Under the pieces are notes generated by a model. It saw only the letters and a list, made by a program, of their open reading frames with translations, had not been told where the DNA came from and made no database searches. A DNA stretch of 64,000 nucleotides from Butyriboletus loyo (Eukaryota > Basidiomycota > Agaricomycetes > Boletales > Boletaceae). Positions 31,524 through 44,100 of this stretch are shown here, one piece after another. Made by a program: the position numbers and the translations under genes. The stretch is from positions 1-64,000 of the forward strand of contig JBBPSI010000127.1 in assembly GCA_038093515.1 (NCBI GenBank), written 5' to 3'. Positions within the stretch are counted from its first letter, which is position 1, and each line of letters starts with the position of its first letter.

Positions 31524-32879
31524 TCAGGTTAGGATGGACTTTGCTGGTAGATCATCAATGAAGGGTATCATATGATGCAGAATCTCATCCTGTAGTATGA
31601 AGAACATATCTGCTTGATAAATCTTTTGGACAGTGTTAGTGTGGCCCATAGGAAGAGTAGTGAGACGATGTGGTCCCATAGGACTCCCAAAGGTAGTCAT
31701 ATCCCATGATTCCACATGTAAGGGGCGCTGGTCATAGCCTGCAAACAAGTCTAGCATCCCATAGACTGCGTATCTGGCAAAGGATTCTGCAAGATGCTTG
31801 ATAAATGGAGGTGTGGAAGTGTCGTGAATAGTAACTGCATTGAGAGGCTGGAGGTTGTGTACCAGGCAGAGTGACTTTCCATCCTGTTTGACAATGCAAA
31901 ACCACCTAGATTGGTATGCTGCTGCAGAGGGCTCATATACCCCTGACACAATCCAATCCTTGATAATTTGGATAGCCTCGTTGTGTATTGCAGGCTGAAT
32001 CAGAATATTGTGGAGCACCCATGGAGTATGGGGCACTGTCGGAATTTTGACTGGTGGAAAGTACCACTCATCTAACCATCCACGCTTCATCAGAATCCAA
32101 GTGAAGGCAGTCTCATGTGCACCAACTATCCAGCGGACAAGTTTCAACTCCTCTGGCCACAGCCATTTAGCTGGGTTGAGGTCGAGAGTGTCAGCACGCT
32201 CTTGAGTAAATTAGGTTCCTGGAACAAATTCTGGTGGGTGAGTAGGCATAGTTGGTAATCCTGCCAATGGCTCATCTGGTAGGTGACAGATAACATGGAA
32301 CTCTTTCTTAAGAGGAGCTGCTACCATGCGAACCTTCTTGGCCACTGGCTTGTAGGTGAGGGTATGAGAAATAGGATCTAAAGAATAGACTGATTGGAGT
32401 GCAGAAATTGCGACAGGAGTCAGAATGGAAGAGGAAGAAGAGAGATGGGTATAATTCCCACTGCACAGAGACAGAACAGAAAGTTTGGAATTGGAAAGAG
32501 AAACATTGAAGGGAGAAATGGAACTGGTTGGTATATCCGGATTTGGAGCAGAAGGAACAGAACAGGATGAGAAGGAATGGAATAAGGAACAAGTAATTGA
32601 GGGCTTCAGGAATGGATAGATTGCCTTGAATACTTCATGTGTTGGATAGATTATAGGATCTCCCCATCCATTTGGCAGATCATCGAAACCTAAAAACCCA
32701 TTTCCACAACACTCTGATGGTTGGAACAGGAAGGAATTCCGGAGTGACAGCAAAGAGTTCCTTGACTGGGACTGGGATTGATGACTTGAGTACCCTTTCA
32801 AGAACCTGCTTTGAAGCCATCTTGTCCTTGAGAGGGAAGGAATATCAGAATTGGTTGTTTGGTGGATAGGATGGGGCAA
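31524..32879 (-). pseudogene. Gypsy RT, N-terminal two-thirds, truncated
   Basis: From 32879 the reading gives a Ser-rich linker, then YKPVAKKVRMV, EEF-like FHVICHLPDEPLAGLP and THPPEFVPGT; after a stop and a shift it continues with WLDEWYFPPVKIPTVPHTPW and IIKDWIVSGVYEPS. SRWFCIVKQDGKSLCLVHNL and YGMLDLFAGYDQRPLH hold the first catalytic Asp; TLPMGHTNTVQ and IPFIDDLPAK hold the FIDD box. The sequence stops right after FIDD. The RT-fold order is correct, and the motif set differs from the family C and E Gypsy elements, so this is a third Gypsy lineage in the window. Confidence 0.85.
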
Positions 32880-34981
32880 AACCAGAGGTTGGGGCAGTAG
32901 ATAGCTTTGGAGGCATGTCCCTGCCAGTTGATGCTATGACTGGAACATTATCACTCCCATGTCCGGAAGTATCATGGGATTTCTCAACAACACAGGAGGT
33001 AGGTGGCGGTATTTCAGGTCTGCACAATTGATGGATACCTGGGGACTCTATCTCCTTGGAAATGGAAGCAGTGCAGGTTTCCTGCCTCAGGGATTGTCTT
33101 GGCAGAACTGCTACTCCATCAAAGCGAACTTGCTTGGCACAATTCCCCTCTTTCGAGGTTCTCTCTGCATGAAAGCTCACCCAAGCTTGAACTCGAAAGG
33201 GTTGAAATTTGGGGTCAGTGACACTAGGAGGAGCAGAAGCATCATTGCTGCCTGAATAAAAGACGGATTTCTGCTCAAAGGCTACTGGGTCAAAATCCAG
33301 AACTACATCCATATCCGGATATGTCAAGGAGACAATTCCGGACGTCATATGTGGAGGCACGTCCCGGATCCTGGAGGAACTCGCCACTGGTGATGCACTC
33401 AAGCCAGAAGCATGTTCTGCCTCTAGTCTCTTGATGCAATCCTTTATGCATTGAGTTCCAGGTATGCACAGAATGTGCGAATTATCTGCCATATACAATT
33501 GTCTATCTGCTCCGTGAATGATATGCCCTGCCTGGATATGCTTGGGCAATTCCTCGTGAAATGCCCAATATTTGCACAGAAAGCACAGGACTTCTGCTGC
33601 GCTGTCAGAGCATATTCTGGTTTAGGGGCTTGAGGGGTCAGAGGTTGGTGTTGTATACTGGTTGGTATCTGGTTTTGACTTTGGTGTGTCGGCAAACTGC
33701 GATTGGTGGTGGCAGGTGCTGTGGCAGTTGTAGACAGAATAGTGGATGATCAAAGTGCTGATCCTGTCAATAGAAACTTAGCTGCACCAATAGTATCAGT
33801 GATCGGATATGGATCATCAGGGCGGAGGTCTGACCAGACTATAGATAGCCAGTGTTGGATCCTTTCCTCCACATCCTGCGGAAATCCAGAAAGAAAAAGA
33901 GAATCATGCTCTACCTCTGAGAGCTTCTTTGTAGCAATCAGGAGGGATGTGATCTTTATGAATTTCCGTCAGCACTATCCAAGATCCTCTTGGCTGCGCA
34001 TTGCATGAGCCTTGGAATCCTGAACTAGATATTGAAGGTCAGCTCGGCAATACTGGTCATCCCCTTCACATCCGGGGTATAGATCTTTGACTGCTGAGAT
34101 AAGTAACTCCCAATCATCTCCCAAGGCTGAAGGCAAGGTTTCCCAAACCTCGGCTTCATCAAGATCTGCATAGCAGATTGCTGCTCATATTTGTTGTAAT
34201 TCCATAAGATCAGTGGAGACTCCAAGAAACTCAATGTCCTCTAAGTATTGCAGAAGCTGTGCAGGAGTCTTTCCGTTGAACTTGGGCACATTTTGGGTAC
34301 CTCTAAGAGGCATCTGGAAGGTGTGAGGCATGGCTCGTCATGGAGCTGGTGATGGCGATGGTAAAGGGTTTGCTGTAAATTTGATAGTAGGATGATCCAC
34401 AATTAGCAATTCCACAATGTTCCTGCACAGAATCCAAGAGATCAAGGGATATATGTCATGTTGGCTGGAAGAGGAACAACAAGGAGAAGGAATCCAGAGT
34501 GTTAGGTTGCAAAGGTGGAGATGACAAAGTCAGAGGTGTTAATGAAGATCCTCTCAATTCCAGTGATTCTGGAAGATGAACAATGTATGGATTGTGATGA
34601 GGAGACGAGTGGGTGAAGGCACCAGGAACATCAGTCAATTTGAAACCCAAAAGATCTGGCACCAATGTCAAGGTGTGATGGACTGCTGTCGCAGTGTTTT
34701 GGTTTCCAGGAACCAAGTCTTGACAGCTGTCGACCTGTGTCAAGTCTGGCAGGTGACATCTGTCCGATGTGTCCGTTTCTAGATCAACAGGAATTTCAAA
34801 TGAGTTGTCAGCAGACTGGATCACGTTGGAATTGGTAACGATGACAGGTGTCAGAAATCGGGAATCCTCAGAGATATTGAGATTCCAGAAATGCACAAGC
34901 AGGTTTTCTAGCTCAACACACTGTGGATTGGACTGAAGGGTCCATCTCGTCGATGCTTCTACTTCCCTCATGGTGGGCTCC
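32845..34981 (-). pseudogene. Gag and protease region of the F-type Gypsy
   Basis: The start is near MREVEASTRWTLQSNP (34975), about 6 nt from the LTR. Further on AELTFNI and YLSQQSKIYTPDVKGM belong to gag, and a zinc knuckle CAFCANIGHFTRNCP lies near 33610. YMADNSHILCIPGTQCIKDC and LTYPDMDVVLDFDPVAF come after the knuckle. At least four frame changes are needed. Confidence 0.7.
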
Positions 34982-35710
34982 TGTTGAAAGATGCCAGATG
35001 GGACTGAGAGTGAAGAACCCTGCTGCAGGAAGAACTCAATCCAATCAAAAGCAAAGAAATAAAGAAAAGGGTGCAATATGATCAACCCCAAAGAGATGTA
35101 GAGAGGCAATGAAGAGAGGAACACCAGGGAAGGTTGTTTCCACTAATGTCTTTACAGAAAACCTGATATTCCGGACTTCCTCCACTATGGAACGGACTGG
35201 AGAGGACACAGAAATGCAAGGAGGTGGACGGAATCCATTGGCTTATGACTGGAGATTGAGGAACAAGGACAGCAGGTGACTAGACAATTGCACTGAGAGG
35301 CAGGTGAGTCAAAAAGTGTTAAAAAGTGGTATTTTAGGTCATAGTTACAACCTTTTTATAGTCTGGGCATTTCCCAAGACTTGAAACACTAAGGATAAGT
35401 GGAAACTAAGTAGAAACATCAAGGAAATCATTGACAGAATGTATATAATCATAGTGGTTGCCATAGAAGTTGAATGGAAATAATAAGTACGAGATCAAAT
35501 AGAAAGGAACCTACCTGTGAACACTTCCTGGACACATGGAACCTCAACACGGAACCTTGATGACCATGGAAATACCGGATTAGGATGGAAGTTGACAAGG
35601 AAGAGGAATGGAAGTGAAGATAGTTGCAAAGTGGTTGTTTGCGATGCATGTAAGTGCTGAATGGCCAGGAAAAGGAGTGATTGCGACCTAGAGGATATGT
35701 GTTCTCTACA
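34982..35710 (-). repeat. LTR, family F (729 bp), right copy, 5' LTR of the decayed Gypsy
   Basis: TGTTGAAAGATGCC to GTGTTCTCTACA; gag begins beside its left end on the - strand. Confidence 0.8.
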
Positions 35711-35853
35711 CCACTTCCACCACTGCCATGATCCATTCTTGTGCAATTGCTCTCGGATCCTTCACTTTTGGGTCTTGAGATGCTGTGAAAAGGTTGTTGA
35801 GGCAGAAAGACATGATGGAGAAAGGTGGGATGGAAGGATGGAGTGGTGTATAG
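35711..35853 (-). other. Short coding-like fragment
   Basis: The - strand reading MSFCLNNLFTASQDPKVKDP and AIAQEWIMAVVEV starts near 35805 and is cut by LTR F. It could be the N-terminus of another element's gag; no family recognised. Confidence 0.3.
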
Positions 35854-36304
35854 TGTTGAAATGGTAGTGTTATATTTCTGTATTTCACTTACAGCCACTA
35901 CATTTCCAGACTTGTCTTTATGACATCATAGTCTAGACACAGTCATGCTTGTCACATTACAAATAGCTCTACTTATGCTATTGAATGATATGCTTAGTCT
36001 TATCTCTTATCTCTAATGTGTTTCATACCTTACCTTATATAGGTACTATACAGAACACAAGTACAAACACTCATGTACTGTATATAAGACAGCCCTTATG
36101 GCTTGTTGCTTTTCTTTAGATCTTTCAGTTCTTTCACCACTACTGTGATATCTCTAAGCTAAGCCTTGCTTCTTATACTCTTTAAGTACCCCTGTTTGTG
36201 ATACTCTCTCTCTTGTTACATCAGTGATTCTTTCCACTGATAAGTTCACCCTTGCATCCTTCATTGCCCTCGGTGCACCTGCTTGGACTTCTCCAATTCT
36301 GAAA
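35854..36304 (+). repeat. Solo LTR, family D (451 bp)
   Basis: Flanked by TATAG (35849-35853 and 36305-36309). This copy fixes the family D ends as TGTTGAAA and CTGAAA. Confidence 0.9.
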
Positions 36305-36434
36305 TATAGAAGGAAGGAAGGAAGCATGGACAATCAATGATCAGCAATTTTTTGTTTGTGCATGTGTTGTCACACCACTTACATCAGCATCATGTGACTG
36401 ACTGAGGACAGTCAGAATCAAAGACCACTGCAGA
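36305..36434. other. Unassigned spacer
   Basis: 130 bases with a short GAAG repeat; nothing recognised. Confidence 0.4.
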
Positions 36435-37137
36435 TGTAGAGAACACATATCATCTAGGTCACAATCACTCCTCCTTCAGGCTATTCAGCACTCACATGTA
36501 TTGCAAACAATCACTTTGCAATTCTCCTTACTTCCTTCCCACTTCCTTGTCAAGTTCCATTCTATTCCAGTATTTCCATGATCATCAAGATTCCATGTCA
36601 AGGTTCCATGTGTCCAGAAAGTGTTCACAGGTAGGTTCCTTTCTATTTGATCATGTACTTATTATGTCCAGTTGACTTCTATGACAACCGCTATGATTAT
36701 ATACATTCTGTCAATGATTTCCTTGATGTTTCTACTTAGTTTCCACTTATCCTTAGTGTTTCAAGTCTTGGAAAATGCCCAGACTATAAAAAGGTTGTAA
36801 CTATGACCTAAAATACCACTTTTTAACACTTTTTGACTCACCTGCTGTCCTTGTTCCTCAATCTTCAAGCAATAGCCAACAGATTCCATCCAACCTTTTG
36901 CATTTCCATGTCCTCTCCAGTCTGTTCCACAGTGGAGGAAGTCAGGAATTTCAGGATTTCTGTAAAGGCATCAGTGGAACCAACCATCCCTGGTGTTCCT
37001 CTCTTTGTTTCCTCTCTATATCTCTTTGGGGTCAATTATATCACACCCTTTTCTTTATTTCTTTGCTTTTGATTGGATTGAGTTCTTTCTGTAGTAGGGT
37101 TGTTTATTTTCAGTCCCATGTAGCATTATTTAGTGTA
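36435..37137 (+). repeat. LTR, family F (about 700 bp), diverged solo copy
   Basis: TGTAGAGAACACATATC to about CAGTCCCATGTAGCATTATT; the right end is diverged and set only to within about 10 bases. Opposite orientation to the F copies at 30772 and 34982. Confidence 0.75.
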
Positions 37138-37139
37138 TT

Positions 37140-38228
37140 AATAGGGTTGTTATTTATTAAGTATAAATATTACTGTTCCTCATAGTCAGCCAAGAGTATA
37201 AGAATGGTTGGGAACAATCGGCATGTAACCTCATCATGGCATTTATATGAGAACCTGAGTTTTGAGAGTGCAGTGATTGAGTCCATAATCTTCAAGAAGG
37301 CTTGGTGCCACATGACTCGCTTCAAATTGGTGAAAGAAAGCTTGCCATCCTCTTTTGAGTTCTTGGAAACCTGTTAAAATGAGCAATCTGTAATGGGCTG
37401 ATGTATATCATTGACAGCAGAGCGACATACAATGGGAAGGAAACCAACTATATGCCCTTCTCCCAGGCCATCACCATTCCTGATGTTTACAGAAAGGTTT
37501 CCACAACAGGAGATGACCAGGTAAGCTTTTATCTTTCCTGATGATGTAAGGTGACTCTTATCAGCATACAAAATAAGACTGAGGGGGGTGCCATTTTCTG
37601 GTAGAACAGACTAACAGAATTGAACAGCTCCAGATCAACTCTGACCCCATGCAGATACCAAAAATACTTACTTGAATATCCCACCAGCAGTTAGTGGTCC
37701 AAGGTTCATGGATGAAATGTTCAAATCTGATGCTGTTGTGTTTACATAGGCATTGAGCATCCCATACAAAGTGAGGAGCAAGTAGTGAATCTTTGAGAAG
37801 ATCTAAGGCCCAATCCCATAGTGGATGAGCATATACTTCAAATTCCAAGTCTTCCTTTCTTTCTTGTATGGTACTGAAATCATATGTTGCTGGAGCTGAA
37901 TATTCAAAACACACCACTGGACATTAGATAATACACTGGCAGATTACTGCTACTGACTATGCAATATATACGGGTGTCAACTGTGGAGCAGCATGAGACC
38001 AGGCATTCACAACATTGTTGCATGACCTTAGAGTGAAGCCTGATTTGCTGTCAGCAATTGACCAGATGAGGTGGAGCAAATGGTCAATTTGCTCTTTGCT
38101 CATAGTAGACTGGTAAGCAAGCTCAGTGATTTCAAAGTCAACCTGAGACAAAAACAGTGCCCAGGGCATATTGTCAGGTAAGCTCACTGGAAAGGACTGT
38201 CTCCCATAGCTGGAAAATGATTCATACT
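37140..38228 (-). pseudogene. Plavaka transposase, central part
   Basis: Reads LPDNMPWALFLSQVDFEITE, then STMSKEQIDHLLHLIWSIAD, APATYDFSTIQERKEDLEFE and HPLWDWALDLLKDSLLAPHF. EPWTTNCWWDIQ, MYADKSHLTSSGKIKAYLV, SVNIRNGDGLGEGHIVGFLP and FPTILILLADYEEQ follow: the conserved run of Plavaka transposases, in order. Frames shift between blocks and intron-like gaps remain. The downstream DDE end is absent or lost at the LTR F boundary near 37137. Confidence 0.88.
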
Positions 38229-38654
38229 TGTTACGCTGGGTGCTAACAATGAGAACTCTGAGGTGGCACTCTGGAGTAGCCACACAACTCTTGAGATGAT
38301 TCTCAGATGGGTCTCAGACTATGCCTTAGTGTGCACACTAAGAGTCTGGAAGAGAACTAATTGCTAGCAGAAGACTGTGTAGAACTAGATGGGGTGCTAC
38401 TGTACAGAGGTCGGGTTTATATAGTACAAGAGTCTGCACACAGACCATGGCCCAATCGGGTCATGTGAGTCGTAAAGACGAAAGAGGAGGGAATACTCTA
38501 GAGACTTCTGGAGTATGGAGGAAACAGTGTCCGTGCATGAGAAATGATGACTAACTAGAACAGTTCATACCATTCAAAGGGAACTAGCAGAATGCTAGGA
38601 GAAAACTGTAGTCCAAATGGTAGTGGAGAGAAAAAGTAGACCACTACCATAACA
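38229..38654 (-). repeat. 3' LTR of Gypsy copy 2, family C (426 bp)
   Basis: TGTTACGCTGGG to CTACCATAACA on +, next to the purine tract (read on +, CCCCCTTCCC at 38658-38667). Confidence 0.94.
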
Positions 38655-38781
38655 TTACCCCCTTCCCATGGTGGAGACTCTGACTCCACTACTTGAAAAC
38701 TCCCCTCACTGAGATGCGCCCTCATTGAAGTCATTGTTGTAAGTGTCATCGGCACTGATGTCTCCCCAGACATCCTCCTGG

Positions 38782-39289
38782 TGTTATAATCATAACATTT
38801 ATTCGTACACTTTCACTTCAAACTTAGTCAATTTCACTTTCAAAGGTCACGTGACATAGCACACGTGATCATGGGAACTTACATGTGATCTCATGCTGAC
38901 TAAGCATATGATGTCATGGCCTAGACCAGGCCTAGACTCTATGACGTCACAACACATGTATTTAATCTCCGTTTACTTCTCTTCTTTTTGATCCCCGCAC
39001 CTCGTGTGGTTAATCACCGTTGTGCTTCTCTTCTTTAGTCTAGCCATGTATAGTAGTTCATCACATGCACAGCATGGTCTGTGCGCATCTCTGTATAATA
39101 TATAAAGGCTCGTGGTTAGACTAGGATTCCCTAGTTTTAACCACTTGTCTATTCGCTGGCAACAGTTGAGGATTAAGTTGAAGCTCCAGTCTTATACCTG
39201 CCAGGTACTTGTGTATACCTGCAACTGTAGTGGACCGCCTGTGGCTTGGTATTCGTGCTAGCATTCGACTGCACGTTGCCTTCGCAACA
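38782..39289 (+). repeat. Solo LTR, family E (508 bp)
   Basis: Flanked by CCTGG (38777-38781 and 39290-39294). Box at 39076, TATAAA at 39101 and AGTTTTAACCA at 39133, again 32 nt apart. It is inserted in the third ORF, after the last zinc knuckle. Confidence 0.95.
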
Positions 39290-40457
39290 CCTGGAAGGTG
39301 CAGTTGGTGACGATATGGCCAATGGCACCACATAGGCCGCAGACACGCTCTGGGCAAAACTCCTGAATATGACCTGGGGCGATCTGATGACAGAATGGGC
39401 AGGTGTAGTTGGGGCAGTCCTGACAAAAGTGGCTGACGGTGCCACATTCGAAGCAAAGTTGTGGGCGGATGAGGTGAGGTCAAGTAGGGCGTGGGCTGGC
39501 ATCAGGGGATCTGTTGTCCAGGATGATGGGGGCATTGCAAGTGCCTTGGTTGGCGAGATAGGGAGGTGGTGGTCCATACCAGGAGCTGGTAGAACCACCA
39601 GCTGCGGCAAGAGGGGAGGAGACCTGAGGAATGAGCTGGATTGTGGGGGTTCCTCAATGGGTGGATGGTTGGGGGGTGACAGATCATACGGCTCTATTGG
39701 CAATCCTTCTTCCTGCGGCGGTGAGGGTGACTGATCCCGGAATAGATCCAGCCTGGAGAAGTGCCTGGCAAGGTTGGCAATGCACAGTGCGAGGCGGCAA
39801 GGGGGAGTGTCAACAAGCGACCTGGGGCTCATCGATGTCAGTCCGAAAGGACTTGAGGGACTCCCCAGTGGTCTCGCGGAATGATTCTGCTACCAACGTG
39901 GTTGCAGGAGACTCCCAGGTGGATGGCGCTGGGACAGGTACAGGTGGAGGAGATCCTGCCATGACAGGACGAGGCACTGGATTGGGGCTGTGAGCAGAGG
40001 GGCAGAGATAGCCGATGCAGTCGGCGGAATGAAGGTAAAACTCTCACTCTCTAGGAGCAAGGGCCATCAGAATGGGATGAAGGACTGGGGCCAGGATACC
40101 TGGGAGAAGCTGGTCGACAATGTAGCTGAACCCTTCTGCATGGAGAATGTCTAAGGTGTAACCCCTAGCTTCCATCAATGAAGACTCTAGGGCGGTGGCA
40201 TAGATGGGAGGTTGGTTGTCGGGACAGAGACAGGTGTGGATGGTGCGGGTGAGGGTGTAAGAACGATAAAGGGAAGCGAGGGTGTGGAGAACATAGTCCC
40301 CAGTGAAATCCATATGTTGCTCAAGAGCATATGTAGCAATGGGGTTTTCTAGGATGGCGGCATAGAAGATGCAGCGGGAGGCAACTGGAAGACATGATGA
40401 GCAGATGGGAGGCTGCGGTGGAAGAGGGGCATTGTTTTCTGCAGGGGGAATAGCCAT
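39290..40457 (-). pseudogene. Third ORF of Gypsy copy 2, decayed
   Basis: Starts MAIPPAENNAPLPPQPP at 40457, 7 nt after the pol stop, and follows copy 1 closely through LENPIATYALEQHMDFTG and LDILHAEGFSYIVDQLLPG. It then breaks at LMALAPRE. The Pro-rich middle and the knuckles (39440-39300) survive in shifted frames. The last residues lie beyond the LTR E insertion, near 38700-38781. Confidence 0.85.
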
Positions 40458-40464
40458 TGTTGTT

Positions 40465-43400
40465 TTACAGAGAGGATGGAGAGGGGAAATCCTTGGGGTG
40501 GCGCAGCTTATAAGCCTTGAGCAAGGCCTGCACATGGACCAAGTTCCCGTTTGGTTCCCAAGTATTCTCCGCTGTGGAGTATCCTTTCCAGGACACCAGG
40601 AACTGGCAGTGTCCTTTGGATCTGCGATGCGATAAGACCTTATCAATCTCGTACTCTTCATCTCCATCTATTTCTTCCGGAGGGGGGTTAGTGAAATTGG
40701 GGCCATGCTCTGCAGTTTCGCGATAAGGGGTCAGGAGTGACGCATGGAAGACGTCATGAATCCTCCAAGTTGGTGGAAGTCGGAGCCTGTACACCACAGG
40801 AGAGATGACTTGTGCAATTTCAAATGGACCTTCCCATCTTGGGGTGAGCTTCTTTGATGGGTACCTAAGTCTCAGGTTGCACCCTTCGAGCCAGACCTTG
40901 TCTCCTATTTTCCATGGACGGAACTTGGATGAGATCCATTCCTTCATTAATCGCCGTGCCTTCTCGTGGGCTTCCAGGGCTTCCGTTCGGGCCCCAGTGA
41001 GTTCTGAGAGTCTGGACTCGAGGGTGGGGAGGAATGTCTTTCTGATTGGAGGATAAGACCTTGGTTCATAGCTGACCATCAACGAGAAGGGAGTCACATT
41101 CGTTGACGAGTGAGTCATCGAGTTATGGGAGAACTCAGCCATTGGGAGTAGTTCAGCCCACCGTTCTGGGTGGCCGTCACAGAAGATCCTCATATAGGTC
41201 TCCAGTTCTTGGTTGACATGCTCAGTCTCTCCATCAGTTTGAGGATGGTACACGGAGGAGAGGGTGAGGTCGTAGTCTAGGAGCCTTGCAAGTTCTCTAG
41301 CGAAGGTGGATGTGAACTGAGGACCTTGGTCAGAGATGCATCGGGAGTGGAGGCTGAATTGGAGGAAAACGGTTGGAGATGCATCAGGAGTGGAGGCCAA
41401 ATCAGAGGAAAATGGTTTTGAAAAATAATTTGGTGACTCCTGCCATGTCAATGTCCTTGCTGCAAGGGGAATAAATTACCCCCTTCGTAAGCCCATGGTC
41501 TACCACAACCATGACTGAATCATATCCAAAAGAGGGAGGGAGACTGGTGATGAGGTCGACGGAGACCTGTTCAAAGGGACGAGAGGCCATGCTGGCCAGA
41601 GGAGTGAGGGGAGGAATGGTCGGATGGGTATTAATCTTATGTGCCTGGCAAGTAGCGCAACCAGAAACAAAACGTCGGATGAGGTTGGCCATGCCAGGCC
41701 ACCAATAATCCCATTGCACAAGGTTCTGGGTGCGGAATATCCCACCATGACCTCCAGCAGGACTTTCATGCAGGGAACGGATGAGGTCAACATGGGCAGC
41801 TTCCAGGATGTAGTGTTTCTTGTGGAAGTACAAGTCCTTGCCATCGAAATCCCAATTGCTGGCATTTATTTTTGGAAAGAGAGGTGAATCCTCATACAGT
41901 GCCTGCATGCACTGTTTAATCATGGGGTCACTGGGGGAGGAGGCGGCGATCTTTTCTGCAAGGGCGAGGTCGATCTTCCATGCAAATAGGTTGTCAGGGA
42001 GGAGAGTGACTTCCTGGTTGTCGGCAGAAGTGTCAACATCATCACAACGGGACAGGGCATCCACAGGGCCCATCTGAGTACCAGGGATGTGGTGGAAAAA
42101 TAGGTCGAAGTCCTGTAGGAACATTAACCACCGGGCTTGTCGTCAAGACAGTTTGTTTGGTTGTCAGGAGTAGGTAAGGTTCTTGTGTTCGGTGAGAACC
42201 TCTACCTGGTGACTGGTACCCCGAAGATAGTGTCACCATTCCTCTAAGGCGTGAATGACCACAAACAACTCGTGATCATAGATGTCATAATTGTGTTCAG
42301 CTGGTGAGAGCGTCTTTGACAAATAAGCACAAGGATGTAGGTTGCCATTGACATCCTTTTGCATGAGTATGGCTCCAGTAGCGGTGAGGGAGGCATCTGT
42401 CATGACAGTGAATGGCTCCGTGACGTCGGGCATAGAGAGGACAGGTTGCCGTAAGAACAACTGTTTGATCGCCTGGAATGTGTTGTCACAAGCGGGGCTC
42501 CAAGCCCACAGGGGGTTTTTCTTCATCAAGTCATGGAGGGGCTTTGCAATATGGGAGAAGTCCTGAATGAACCTCTGATAGAAGTTGCAGAACCTGATGA
42601 AAGACCTAACTGCCTTTACTGAGGTAGGAGGGTTCCATTCGCAGATCGCCTTTAACTTGGTGGGGTCCATTTTGACTTGCCCTTCCCAGACCATCATGCT
42701 GAGGTATTCCACTTCTTCGGCGTTGAAAGAGCACTTCTCCAGTTTGAGGAACAATTTATGTTCCCGAAGCCTTTCCAGGACTCGGATCGTTCGGGCTTCA
42801 TGTTCTTCTGCGGTGGCGGAATGGATCAGGAGGTCATCCATATAGATGATGAGCCAACCCTCTGCCATGAGGTTGCTGAAAATGTGGTCCATCAGCACCT
42901 GGAACATGGCAGGGGAATTGCAAAGGCCAAAGAACATCACTGTTGGTTCAAACAACCCTTGGGGGGTGATGAATGCTGCTTTCCAGTGGTTGTTTAGTTT
43001 GATGAGGACATTGTTGTATCCCCAGCAGATATCCATCTTGGTGAAAATCTTCAACCCCTTGAGACGGTCAACAAGGTCGGAAATGAGGGGGAGGGGATAG
43101 GTGTCCTTGACGGTGTGGGAGTTTAAGTACTGATAATCCTGACATGGGCATAGCGAGCCGTCCTTCTTGGACACGAAGAAGAACAGGGCAGCTTGAGGAG
43201 ATTTGGAAGGGATAATCTTCCCAGACTTGAGGTGTTCCTCAACAAAGGCCTTGCATGCTTCAGACTCCTTTGGGTTCAAGGGATAGACTTTAGTGACTTT
43301 GGGTATGAAGTCTTTGTATAAGTCGATGACGTGGTCAAAGGACCTGGATGGTGGTAGCTCCTTGGTGTTCTTTTTGTCAAAAACATCCACGAAGGACTTG

Positions 43401-44100
43401 AATGGGGTTGGGAGAACTGCTTTCTCCTTGGTAGCTTGGGCAGCAATTTCGGTGGCGATGGTGGCCTTTCTGACAGGATAGGCCTCCCTTGCTGAAGCGT
43501 CTACTTGCTTCTTCAAGAGCTTGGCGATTTTGGAGTCTGGGTCCAAGTCCAGGTACCATACCAGGTATCGCTGAGCGATTGCCTGAGGCAAGTCATGTTG
43601 GGACTTCTTTACTTGATCCAGGAGATCGATATGGCCAGCAGCCCAATCTATTACCGGGTTGGCTTCTCGTAACCACAGTAGGCCTAGGATCATGTTTTCT
43701 TTTCCAATGTTTAGGACAAGGAAGCTCCATTCTTCCTCGGTTTCTCTAATCCTGATGGAGATGGTGACCTTGTGTCGTATGACCCCTCCTTGGTTGTTAG
43801 ACCTGTCCACGTTCTGCGCACAGAGTGGCTTGGGTAGCCATTCCATCAGCAATCTCTTTCGCTTCACTAGATCCCGGTCTATGAAGCATCCACTTGCGCC
43901 ACTGTCCACCAGGGCGAATGTGTCGACGATTTGTCCCCCTTCATGTGCGAAAATTGATATCGGAACTCGAATTGATTGCACATGGGGATTTGATAAAACT
44001 ACTGGGGTGATTACATGGAGAGGCGAAGACGTCGAAACTTCCCTCTTGTCTAAAAATCCTTGGGCCAGGCTTTGGCCACTTTTCCTGTTGTGACGGGCAA
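40465..44100 (-). pseudogene. Pol of Gypsy copy 2: protease, RT, RNase H, integrase, chromodomain
   Basis: The protease has FALVDSGASGCFID (DSGA). The RT has FVSKKDGSLCPCQDYQYLN, MDICWGYNNVLIK (first Asp) and GWLIIYMDDLLIHSA (YMDD). RNase H starts PFTVMTDASLTATGA and reaches HALEEW, where TGA stops the frame (42233). FLQDFDLFFHHIPGTQ resumes; integrase has LHESPAGGHGG and GCATCQAHK (HHCC), VSVDLITSL, ISDQGPQF and TDGETEHVNQELE (DDE). The chromodomain (FLVSWKGY, then ENTWEPNGNL) ends the protein. There is a short internal duplication near 41340-41420, where the sequence around DLASTPDASP is repeated. Domain order is complete, but stops and a shift at the duplication kill it. Confidence 0.93.

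Larger units (their letters stand above)
31487..34981 (-). mobile_element. Second Gypsy lineage, decayed, between two F LTRs
   Basis: The - strand coding runs from gag next to the right F LTR to a truncated RT next to the left one. RNase H and integrase are missing, as after an internal deletion that joined RT to the left LTR. The outer flanks of the two F LTRs (TATGT and CCACT) do not match. Confidence 0.75.

Noticed and set aside
37140..38228. Treating the Plavaka blocks as a host gene
   Set aside because: The motifs in order are those of Plavaka transposases and the sequence is split by frame changes.
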